A stretch of 64,000 nucleotides of DNA from Parafrankia irregularis (lineage in GTDB: Bacteria > Actinomycetota > Actinomycetes > Frankiales > Frankiaceae). The DNA is taken from positions 211,449-275,448 of the forward strand of contig NZ_FAOZ01000009.1 of the NCBI RefSeq assembly GCF_001536285.1, in the 5' to 3' direction. Each line of letters starts with the position of its first letter. Position 1 is the first letter of the stretch. The position numbers and the translations under genes are program-made. Below are positions 33,813-41,496 of this stretch, in pieces. The notes under the pieces were generated by a model that was not told where the DNA came from, searched no databases, and saw nothing but the letters and a program-made list of their open reading frames with translations.

Positions 33813-34060
33813 AGGGGACGATCGCCGGCCAGGGGTCGGGCCGATGAAAAGGGCGTCACTGCCGGGTGCGTGGATCCGGTATCGGCTACTGAGCAGAAAC
33901 CTGCATGCCTTCCACGCTGACGTTGTTCATCGACTACCCGTCACAGTGGCGATGGCGTGTGGGCTGAGTCGCTGAACGGGATATGTTTTTGGCGTCGCGG
34001 AACCGTCATTGGGGTTCTGGGACCGTGCGTCAGGCGCCGCGCTTCTGACGGTCACACGGA

Positions 34061-34570
34061 TCACCTGTGCGCCGAGTCGTTGTCGGTGGTCGGGTGAGAG
34101 CGGGTCGAGGCGATGATGCCGTCGTGGTCGCCGGGGCCGGCGATCGCCCGTAGGTCGCGCGGGCCGACCGGCTCCCCGCACTGTGAGCAGGTCAGGGCGG
34201 TGTGCATGATCTCCCCGCAGCCGGTGTGCCGCAGCTGCAGCGGAGGTCCGTCTGGTGCCGCGTACTGGTCGCCCCACTCCCGCATGGCGGTCAGGACGGG
34301 CCACAGCGCGCGGCCCTTGTCGGTCAGCCGGTAGTCGTACCGCACCGGATGGTCCTGGTAGGGCATCCGGGCCAGCACCCCTGCCTCGACGAGCCCCGCG
34401 AGGCGTTGGTTGAGCACGTTGCGGGAGATCCCGAGCCGCCGCTGGAACTCGTCGAAGCGGGTCACGCCGAGGAAGGCGTCCCGGACGATCAGCATCGTCC
34501 ACCACTCGCCGATGACCTCGAGGCACTGCGCGACGGAGCAGTGCATGTCGGCGAAGCTCTTGCGCTCCAT
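34061..34570 (-). CDS. HxlR-family transcriptional regulator
   Basis: A 169-residue winged-helix regulator. The family start is intact (MHCSVAQCLEVIGEWWTMLIVRDAFLG), followed by RFDEFQRRLGISRNVLNQRLAGLVEAGVL and the wing YRLTDKGRALWPVLTAMREWG. A C-terminal Cys cluster (GCGEIMHTALTCSQCGEP) resembles a zinc ribbon; together with the N-terminal Cys it could sense thiol-reactive compounds. Divergent from an MFS exporter with a shared palindrome, so it probably represses that exporter until a drug or quinone-like compound is present. Confidence 0.92.
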   Translation of the reverse strand: MERKSFADMHCSVAQCLEVIGEWWTMLIVRDAFLGVTRFDEFQRRLGISRNVLNQRLAGLVEAGVLARMPYQDHPVRYDYRLTDKGRALWPVLTAMREWGDQYAAPDGPPLQLRHTGCGEIMHTALTCSQCGEPVGPRDLRAIAGPGDHDGIIASTRSHPTTDNDSAHR

Positions 34571-34580
34571 GTCCTCACGC

Positions 34581-34613
34581 TAGTGGGTTGCTTGATAGAA
34601 CTGCAAACCCCTA
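34581..34613. promoter_or_regulatory. Imperfect inverted repeat between HxlR and MFS genes
   Basis: TAGTGGGTTGC (34581-34591) and GCAAACCCCTA (34603-34613) pair at 9 of 11 positions around an 11-base spacer. It spans nearly the whole 54-base divergent region and is the natural HxlR operator. Confidence 0.55.
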
Positions 34614-34624
34614 CGGTGAGTCCT

Positions 34625-36061
34625 ATGACAGAACTCATGGTGGGGCGGCGGCGCGGCGCGTCGTCGGGCCGGATCGCTCCTCGCCGGGGCGCCGCGGCGT
34701 CCGGGCGCGAGGTGCTGCTGATCGTGTGCGCCGGCGTGGTGCTGGTGAACCTCGACCTGTTCGTGGTCAATGTGGCCCTGCCGCAGATCGCCCGCGACCT
34801 CGGCGAACGTGACCTCGGCACGCTGTCCTGGGTGCTGAACGGGTACGCCGTGGTCTACGCGGCGCTGTTGGTCTTCTTCGGCCGCCTCGCCGACCGGTAC
34901 CGGCGCGACCTCGGTTTCCTGCTCGGCGTCGCGGTGTTCACGGTGGCCTCGGCCGCCTGCGCCGCGGCAACCAGCGTCGCGATGCTGATCGGTTTCCGGC
35001 TGCTGCAGGCCGTCGGCGCCGCGCTGGTCACCCCGACCTCGCTGGGCCTGGTGCTCGCGGCTCATTCCGCCGAGCGCCGCCAGGGCGCGGTCCGCGCCTG
35101 GACCGCTGTCGGCGGCATGGCGGCGGCGGTCGGCCCGGTGGTCGGCGGCCTGCTCGTCGCCGCGAGCTGGCGCTGGACGTTCCTGGTGAACATCCCGATC
35201 GGCGTCGCGGCCCTCGCGGTCGGCTACCGCAGGCTGCCGCATCTGGCCGGCCAGCCGACAGAACGCCCCGACGCGCTCGGCGTGCTGCTGGCGACGGGGG
35301 GAGTGGGGCTGCTGACCGCCGGGCTCGTGCGCGGCGGTGACTGGGGCTGGTCGTCGCCGCCGCTGCTCGCCACCCTGCTCGGCGGCGCGGTGCTGGTGGC
35401 GCTGTTCGCGGCGCACTGCGCGGCGAGTCGGAACCCGCTGGTCGCGCCGGCGCTGTTCACGAACCGAGCCTTCACCGGTGCATCGGCGGTGGCGGTCCTG
35501 TTCTCGGCGTCCTTCGCCGGGATGCTGCTGTCGATCGTGCTCTGGGTGCAGGGGTACTGGGGCTGGTCGGCGCTGCGCGCGGGCCTGGCGATCGCCCCGG
35601 GGCCGCTGATGGTCCCGCTGGTGTCCTTCGGTGTCGCCGGTGCCCTGATCGCGCGCTTCGGGCCGGCGGTCGTCATGGCTTCCGGCAGCGCCGTGTTCGG
35701 CGCAGGACTGGCCTGGTGGGCGCTGGCGATCACCGTTGAGCCGAACTACGTCTCCGGCATGCTCGGCGGCATGATCCTCACCGGGGTCGGTGTCGGCCTG
35801 ACGCTGCCGACCCTGATGGCCGCCGCGGCCGCGTCGCTGCCGCCGCAGGCGTTCGCAACCGGGTCCGCCGTCGTCAACATGATCCGCCAGATCGGTTTCG
35901 TGCTGGGAGTGGCCGTCATCATCGCCGTGATCGGTGGGTCGTCCGCTGGCGCGGGCGTGCCGCTGGGTGTCTTCCGGAACGCGTGGTGGGTGGCCGCCGC
36001 GCTCGCCTTCGCCGGCATCGTTCCCACAGTCCTGCTGGCGCGCATTCGTCCGCGACCATAG
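34625..36061 (+). CDS. MFS exporter, DHA2-like (EmrB/QacA)
   Basis: A 478-residue major facilitator with about 14 predicted membrane segments. The DHA2 motif C region is present (AVGPVVGGLLVAASWRWTFLVNIPIG) and motif A is FGRLADRYRRDLGFLLG; the first helix contains LVNLDLFVVNVALPQIARDL. It probably exports a hydrophobic drug or metabolite using the proton gradient. The start is ATG 34625 with GGTGAG upstream. It is divergent from an HxlR regulator across an operator-like palindrome. Confidence 0.92.
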   Translation: MTELMVGRRRGASSGRIAPRRGAAASGREVLLIVCAGVVLVNLDLFVVNVALPQIARDLGERDLGTLSWVLNGYAVVYAALLVFFGRLADRYRRDLGFLLGVAVFTVASAACAAATSVAMLIGFRLLQAVGAALVTPTSLGLVLAAHSAERRQGAVRAWTAVGGMAAAVGPVVGGLLVAASWRWTFLVNIPIGVAALAVGYRRLPHLAGQPTERPDALGVLLATGGVGLLTAGLVRGGDWGWSSPPLLATLLGGAVLVALFAAHCAASRNPLVAPALFTNRAFTGASAVAVLFSASFAGMLLSIVLWVQGYWGWSALRAGLAIAPGPLMVPLVSFGVAGALIARFGPAVVMASGSAVFGAGLAWWALAITVEPNYVSGMLGGMILTGVGVGLTLPTLMAAAAASLPPQAFATGSAVVNMIRQIGFVLGVAVIIAVIGGSSAGAGVPLGVFRNAWWVAAALAFAGIVPTVLLARIRPRP

Positions 36062-36212
36062 CGCCACCATCCGCGCCAGTATTGACACTGCTGAGTGCCA
36101 CATACGACACTCCTCGATGCCCATTGTGTCGGGTGTCACGGAAGGTGGCAGCGGGTGGTGTTGCCTCCGGCTCGGCCCGGGCGAGATCGCATCCGAGGGA
36201 GGCGCTGAGGCA

Positions 36213-37937
36213 ATGTCCTTATATGATCTTGTGATCAAGGGTGGGACCGTCATCGACGGCCTGCAGACCCCGCGTTACCGGGCTGATGTCGCCATCAGGG
36301 GCGGCCAGGTCGTGCAGATCGGTCGGGTGAGCGCGTCGGACGGCGCCGAGGTCGTCGACGCGTCCGGCAAGGTCGTGGCGCCCGGGTTCGTCGACCTGCA
36401 CACCCACTACGACAGCCAGGTCTTCTGGGACCCGTGGTGCACGATGTCCGGCTGGCACGGCGTGACGAGCGTCGTGATCGGCAACTGCGGCTTCGGGTTC
36501 GCGCCCTGCAAGCCGGCCGACCGCGAGCGGGCGATGCTGAGCCTGTCGCGCAACGAGGCCGTCCCGATGGAGACGATGCGGGTCGGGATGCCGTGGGACT
36601 GGGAGACGTTCCCCGAGTTCCTCGACAGCGTCGACCGCACGCCCAAGGGCGTGAACGTGATGTCGTTCGTGCCGCTTTCGCCGCTCTACGGCTACGTCGT
36701 CGGCCTGGACGAGGCCAAGTCCCGGACGGTGACCGACGATGAGCTGGCCCGGATGTGTGCGCTGCTCGTCCAGGCGATGGAGGCTGGCGCCTGCGGGCTG
36801 AGCGCCCAGATCCTCGGCGAGGTCGGCAACGTCCAGCTCGACTACGACGGCACCCCGATGGTCACCGACCTGATGAGCGAGCGGGAGGTGCGCGCGTTCT
36901 GCCGGGCGCTGGGCTCGCTGGGCCGCGGCGTCGCCCAGGTCACCTCCCCGCTGGAGACGGCGGCCTTCATGGCCCGCGAGAGCGGCCGGCCGATCATCTG
37001 GAACGCGCTGCTCGCCGACGGCGCCCTCAACCAGCACGGCGGCCAGATGATCACGCACCGGGACGCGCTGAAGCGGCTCGCCGAGCTCAACGAGGACGAG
37101 GGCGTACGCGTCTTCGCGCAGGCGTTGACCACCAACTTCGCCTCCGAGTTCACGTTCGAGGAGTACAACCTCGCCGACGCCATCCCCTGCTGGAAGGAGG
37201 CGCTGCTCGGCACGGTCGAGGAGAAGCGGGTCAAGCTGTCCGACCCGGCCCGGCGGGCGGCGATGAAGGAGGTCCACGAGCAGCGGGGCGGCCTCTTCGG
37301 CGCCGGCTACCCGCTCAACGACATCAAGGTGCACTGGATCTCCAGCGACGTCTCCCGCGCCCGCCACCTCAAGGACACCTACGAGGGCTACACCGTCGGC
37401 GAGATCGCCGCCCGGGAGGGCAAGCACCCCATCGACGCCATGCTCGACGTCGCCGTCGCCGGTGAGCTGCGGGTCGGGTTCGCGACGCCGCTGCTGGAGA
37501 CGCCGCCCGAGTCCATGCGGGAGATCGCCAACGCGCCCGTCGCGCTGCCCGGCGTCAGCGACGGCGGCGCGCACACGAAGTTCGTCACCACAGCGCGCTA
37601 CCCCAGCGAGCTGCTCGGCCTGTGGGTGCGCGAGCACGGGATCATGTCGCTGGAGCAGGCGCACTGGCGGCTGTCGGCCTACCCGGCCGCCGCCGCCGGG
37701 CTGAAGGGCCGGGGTTTCCTCGCCGAGGGGGCGCCGGCCGACGTGATCGTCTACGACCCGCAGACCGTGGACAGCCTGCCCGCCGAGAGGGTGTGGGACT
37801 ACCCGGCCGGCGAATGGCGCCTCATCCAGAAGGCCGTCGGCTACGACCGGATCATCGTCAACGGAAGGACGACGTTCGTCGACGGTGAATGCACCGAGGA
37901 AACACCGGGCCGGCTGCTCCGCCACGGCACGGACTGA
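36213..37937 (+). CDS. N-acyl-D-amino-acid deacylase-like amidohydrolase
   Basis: A 574-residue protein of the Amidohydro_3 / D-aminoacylase group. Motifs: VVAPGFVDLHTHYDSQVFWDP (HxH), GVTSVVIGNCGFGFAPC, ACGLSAQI and a late Asp in GVSDGGAHTKF. The C-terminal beta-sandwich includes GFLAEGAPADVIVYDPQTV, typical of the superfamily. It hydrolyses an amide or ring, perhaps of an N-acyl-D-amino acid or dihydropyrimidine-like compound. ATG at 36213 follows an AGGGAGG site about 10 bases upstream. It is followed after 7 bases by an amidohydrolase-2 gene, so the two probably act on one pathway. Confidence 0.88.
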   Translation: MSLYDLVIKGGTVIDGLQTPRYRADVAIRGGQVVQIGRVSASDGAEVVDASGKVVAPGFVDLHTHYDSQVFWDPWCTMSGWHGVTSVVIGNCGFGFAPCKPADRERAMLSLSRNEAVPMETMRVGMPWDWETFPEFLDSVDRTPKGVNVMSFVPLSPLYGYVVGLDEAKSRTVTDDELARMCALLVQAMEAGACGLSAQILGEVGNVQLDYDGTPMVTDLMSEREVRAFCRALGSLGRGVAQVTSPLETAAFMARESGRPIIWNALLADGALNQHGGQMITHRDALKRLAELNEDEGVRVFAQALTTNFASEFTFEEYNLADAIPCWKEALLGTVEEKRVKLSDPARRAAMKEVHEQRGGLFGAGYPLNDIKVHWISSDVSRARHLKDTYEGYTVGEIAAREGKHPIDAMLDVAVAGELRVGFATPLLETPPESMREIANAPVALPGVSDGGAHTKFVTTARYPSELLGLWVREHGIMSLEQAHWRLSAYPAAAAGLKGRGFLAEGAPADVIVYDPQTVDSLPAERVWDYPAGEWRLIQKAVGYDRIIVNGRTTFVDGECTEETPGRLLRHGTD

Positions 37938-37944
37938 AAGCGGG

Positions 37945-39180
37945 ATGACAGTCATGGCAGCTGGCACCGGCTCATCGGGTATAGACACGGTTTTCGACGC
38001 CGACAACCACTACTGGGAGTCGAGCGACGCCTTCACCCGCCACCGCGACCCGCGGTTCGCCGACCGTGGCCTACGTGTGGTCGAGGTCGACGGCACCCCA
38101 CGCTATTTTCTCGGTGATCGCGCGCACCCCATCCTGCCCGGCCCGGGAGATGCGCATCCGCGACCGCGCCCGGGCGCGTTGTTCGACTACTTCAGCGGGC
38201 GTTCGGACAAGGGCTCGATCGGCCACGAGCTTTCCTGCGAGGTGCCCGCCGAGCATCCGGAGTGGTTCGACCGTGACGCCAGGCTGGCCTGTATGGACGC
38301 CCAGGGCGTCGAGGCGGTCTGGATGTTCCCGTCCCACGCCGTGTGCATCGAGGGGCCGATGCAGCCGGACATCGAGGGCGCGCTGGAGGTGCTTCGCGCC
38401 TTCAACCGCTGGGTCGACGACGACTGGGGCTTCGCATACAAGAACCGGATCTTCGGCGCGCCCTTCCTGTCGCTGTCCGATCCGGATGGCGCCGTCGCCG
38501 AGCTGGAATGGGCACTGGAACGCGGCGCGCGGGTGGTCAGCATTCGCAACGGCCCGGCCTTCACCCCGGACGGCACGATCTCGCCGGCGGATCCCGTCTT
38601 CGATCCGTTCTGGGCCCGGGTGCAGGAGGCGGGCATCGTCGTAGCGCCGCACCTCGGCTATGACGAGGGCTATCGCGAGGTGGAGATGGCCGTCGCGCGG
38701 GCCTGGGGCTACCGGGCCGCCGAGCGAACCGGGGACACCAACGCGCTCACCGTGAGCGAGCCGTTCGTGCAGATGCTGATGAAGCACCGCCTCGTGCACG
38801 ACTTCGCCGCGGCACTGGTCACCCATGGGCTTTTCGAGCGCCATCCCGGGCTGCGCTTCGCCTTCATCGAAAGCGGCGGAATCTGGGTCGGCCCGCTGCT
38901 GCACGGGTTGGAACTGCTCGCCGCGCAGCACCCCGGAACGTTCCGCACCTCGCCGGTCGACCAGTTCATCGAGCACTGCTGGGTCGCTCCGTTCGTGGAG
39001 GACCGGGTCGAGGACCTGGCCGCCCACCTCCCGGTCGAACGGATCCTGTTCGGCTCGGACTGGCCGCATGCCGAGGGCCTGCGCGAGCCCAGGGACTTCC
39101 TCGCGGGACTGGCCGGGTTCTCTCCGCAGGCGCAGCGGCGAATCATGGTGGACAACGCCCGTGAGCTGACCTTGCCCTGA
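37945..39180 (+). CDS. Amidohydrolase-2 (ACMSD-like TIM-barrel) family protein
   Basis: A 411-residue TIM-barrel protein. The first metal motif is changed to FDADNHYWES, as often seen in an actinobacterial branch, instead of DxHxH. Other landmarks are VWMFPSHAVC, VVAPHLGYDEGY, FIESGGIWVGPLLHGLE and the C-terminal ILFGSDWPHAEGL with the metal Asp. Family members are decarboxylases and hydrolases of aromatic acids. ATG at 37945 comes 8 bases after the upstream stop, so the pair is an operon; an ATG at 37954 is an alternative. Substrate unknown. Confidence 0.86.
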   Translation: MTVMAAGTGSSGIDTVFDADNHYWESSDAFTRHRDPRFADRGLRVVEVDGTPRYFLGDRAHPILPGPGDAHPRPRPGALFDYFSGRSDKGSIGHELSCEVPAEHPEWFDRDARLACMDAQGVEAVWMFPSHAVCIEGPMQPDIEGALEVLRAFNRWVDDDWGFAYKNRIFGAPFLSLSDPDGAVAELEWALERGARVVSIRNGPAFTPDGTISPADPVFDPFWARVQEAGIVVAPHLGYDEGYREVEMAVARAWGYRAAERTGDTNALTVSEPFVQMLMKHRLVHDFAAALVTHGLFERHPGLRFAFIESGGIWVGPLLHGLELLAAQHPGTFRTSPVDQFIEHCWVAPFVEDRVEDLAAHLPVERILFGSDWPHAEGLREPRDFLAGLAGFSPQAQRRIMVDNARELTLP

Positions 39181-39333
39181 GCCTCCGTGAACGTCACCGG
39201 ACGGTCGTCGCGTCGTGCACGACAGACGCGCCCGGGGCCGGTGTTCCCCGGATGCGCGGCGGCCCGCCGCCGCGCATCCGGGAGACCTACGCTGCTGGAT
39301 GGGAACGAATCGCGTTCAGGACGGGTGGGATCG

Positions 39334-39765
39334 GTGAGGATAGAACCGGCGGACGATGCCATGTTCCGTGAACGCGACGCCTGGCGTTATGACCCGCCCT
39401 ACGACTTCTATGACAGCGACGGACTGCCCGTGAAGAATCCGGAGCTGTTCTTCGCCGTGCGCGAGGAGCGGGGAGGTCTCGCCGGCTTCTACTTCTTCGA
39501 GCCGTGTGGCGACGCGTTGTTCTATGGGCTCGGCCTGCGGCCGGACCTCACCGGTCGCGGGCTTGGCGAGCGGTTCGTCCGCGCTGGGCTGGCGTTCGCC
39601 GAGCCCATCCACGGCCGGCGCCGCGTCGTGCTCCACGTCGCGGCCTTCAACGAACGCGCCGTCCGCGTGTACCGGCGCGCCGGTTTCGTCGAGACGGGTC
39701 GGCATTCCGAGGCCTTCGACGGTTACGGTCCCGTCGAGTTCGTCGACATGGAAAAGCCTGGCTGA
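39334..39765 (+). CDS. GNAT-family N-acetyltransferase
   Basis: A 143-residue acetyltransferase. Motif A is LRPDLTGRGLGERFVRAGLAFA, with the acetyl-CoA pyrophosphate loop GRGLGE, and motif B is LHVAAFNERAVRVYRRAGFVETGRH. The GTG at 39334 has GGTGGGA 5 bases upstream and gives the expected VRIEPADDAMF start; longer frames are low-complexity. Cytosolic; substrate unknown. A hairpin follows the gene. Confidence 0.88.
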   Translation: MRIEPADDAMFRERDAWRYDPPYDFYDSDGLPVKNPELFFAVREERGGLAGFYFFEPCGDALFYGLGLRPDLTGRGLGERFVRAGLAFAEPIHGRRRVVLHVAAFNERAVRVYRRAGFVETGRHSEAFDGYGPVEFVDMEKPG

Positions 39766-39819
39766 TCACCCACCGGGCTCGGGGCTGTGCCGGGCAGGGC
39801 TGTCGCAGGGCAGGGCTGT

Positions 39820-39846
39820 CGCCGGGCGGGGGTGACCCGCCCGGCG
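39820..39846 (+). terminator. Terminator hairpin after the GNAT gene
   Basis: CGCCGGGCGGG (39820-39830) pairs perfectly with 39836-39846 across a 5-base loop, 55 bases after the stop. It is preceded by two 15-base direct repeats (39792-39806 and 39808-39822). Confidence 0.65.
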
Positions 39847-39904
39847 TGAACGGCCTGGGGTGAACGGCCGGGGTCCGTCGCATCCCTGGATTGCTCATGG
39901 GCAA

Positions 39905-39934
39905 AAAGTCAATATCGAACTCGATATTGACTTT
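39905..39934. promoter_or_regulatory. 30-bp AT-rich palindrome upstream of cassette B
   Basis: Perfect 14-base arms AAAGTCAATATCGA and TCGATATTGACTTT around a 2-base centre (AC). It is strikingly AT-rich against the background and lies 215 bases upstream of the cassette B binding-protein gene. The size and symmetry fit a homodimeric TetR/GntR-type operator; no cognate regulator lies next to it. Confidence 0.75.
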
Positions 39935-40148
39935 GATGAAACCCGCTGTCACGATCGGTCTCCCAGGCGGCGGGGACGACGTTCGATGTCGCTGACCTGG
40001 ACCTTCTGGAGATCCGAGGCCGGCCACGCGGCTGTGTCGACGCGGTGTCGATGCGTGGGCCGAGTGCATCCCGACGTCCCGACGTCCCGACCGACCCCGC
40101 GCATCCCGACCGACTGCGCGCAATTCGACCGACAGTGGAGTGGCGACC

Positions 40149-41459
40149 ATGCAGCGAACCCAGCACTCGTCCGAACCGAGCCCGCGTCGGCGGCGCCGAA
40201 GCCGTGGGGTCCACGCACGGGGGGCTGTCGCGGCCCTGTCGGCCCTGACGCTGCTGCTGGTCGCCGGCTGCGGCGGCGGCGACAGCGACAAGCCCGCCGC
40301 TGCCGACGCCGCCGGCAGCGGCACCGCTGCCGCCGGCTTACTCGGGCCGGCGGATCCGGCCTCCGGCGCACCGGTGCGCATCGGGCTCATCTCCGATGGC
40401 AAGGGCCCCGTCTCCGACCTGTCCATCGAAGGCGACGTCGCAAACGCGACCGTGAAGTACCTCAACGAGCACCGCGGCGGGCTCGCCGGCCGGCCGATCG
40501 AGCTCGTCGAGTGCGACGCGCTGGCCGACCCGGCCAAGGGCACCGACTGCGCGAACCGGATGGTCGAGGAGGACGTCGCCGCCGTGCTGGTCGGCTCCTC
40601 GTCCGTCGCCGAGGCCATCTGGGAGCCCCTGCACGAGGCCCGCATGCCGGTGATGCTCGCCTACGCGGCCGGAGCACCGCTCAAGGACACCGAGTCGACG
40701 TTCGCGCTGACCGACACGTCCTACACGATCAACGCGCTCGTCCAGCTCGCGAAGAGCCAGGGCGTGAAGAAGGTGACGATCGTCGCCATCGACGTGCCGT
40801 CCACGATGGTCGTCCTGCGCGCGTCCGCACCGAAGTTCAATGCCGTGGGCATCGAGCTGGAGTCCGTCCCGGTCCCGCCGGGAACCGCGGACATGACACC
40901 TCAGATGCAGGGCGTCGCCGACGGCAAGCCCGGGCTCGTGCAGATCGTCGGGAACGACGCCTTCTGCATCGCGGCGCTGAACGGCCTGCGCGCGGTCGCC
41001 TACGACGGAGCCATCACCCCGATCTCCAACTGCATGTCCGACAAGACCCGTAAGGCCGTGCCGGGCGACTTCCTCGAGGGCGCGGTCGTCCCTGCGATGG
41101 CGCCGATCGGTGCCGACAACCCGTCCACCCAGCTGTACAACACGGTCGCGACGACCTACGGCAAGGGCATCGACACCGGACGCATCGCCGGGATGAACAT
41201 GTTCATGGAGGTCGCCGCGTTCGAGGCCGCGGCCGACGGCGTCACCGGGGACATCACCGGCGATTCGATCATCAAGGCGATCCGGGCGATGCCGGAGACG
41301 GAGCTGCCCGCCGGCGGCGGCCTGAAGTTCCGGTGCAACAGCAAGGCCTTCCCGTCGCTGCCCGCGGTGTGCGTGCGCGGCTGGTTGACCACGACGCTGG
41401 ATGGCTCGGGCCACGCCACCGAGTACAAGTCCGTCAACGCCACGCCGATCGAGAGCTGA
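40149..41459 (+). CDS. ABC transporter substrate-binding lipoprotein, Leu/Ile/Val family (cassette B)
   Basis: A 436-residue lipoprotein, paralogous to the cassette A protein (7114-8397). The signal has an Arg-rich n-region and ends LTLLLVAGCGGG with the lipobox Cys. Shared landmarks include VRIGLISDGKGPVS, KYLNEHRGGLAGRPIELVECDALADPAKGTDCANRM and the C-terminal GGLKFRCNSKAFPSLPAVC. ATG at 40149 has a GTGGAG site 8 bases upstream. It is followed by the triple-fusion permease after 37 bases. Divergence in the ligand-lobe region (MLAYAAGAPLKD versus MFFGAGSPSI in A) suggests a different substrate. Confidence 0.9.
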   Translation: MQRTQHSSEPSPRRRRRSRGVHARGAVAALSALTLLLVAGCGGGDSDKPAAADAAGSGTAAAGLLGPADPASGAPVRIGLISDGKGPVSDLSIEGDVANATVKYLNEHRGGLAGRPIELVECDALADPAKGTDCANRMVEEDVAAVLVGSSSVAEAIWEPLHEARMPVMLAYAAGAPLKDTESTFALTDTSYTINALVQLAKSQGVKKVTIVAIDVPSTMVVLRASAPKFNAVGIELESVPVPPGTADMTPQMQGVADGKPGLVQIVGNDAFCIAALNGLRAVAYDGAITPISNCMSDKTRKAVPGDFLEGAVVPAMAPIGADNPSTQLYNTVATTYGKGIDTGRIAGMNMFMEVAAFEAAADGVTGDITGDSIIKAIRAMPETELPAGGGLKFRCNSKAFPSLPAVCVRGWLTTTLDGSGHATEYKSVNATPIES

Positions 41460-41496
41460 GCCGACCCGCGCCCAGGACGCCGATCAGGAGATCGCC

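Noticed and set aside
34580..36253. 557-codon minus-strand frame opposite the MFS exporter
   Set aside because: Low-complexity Gln/His/Arg/Asp translation, antisense to a transporter with clear helices.
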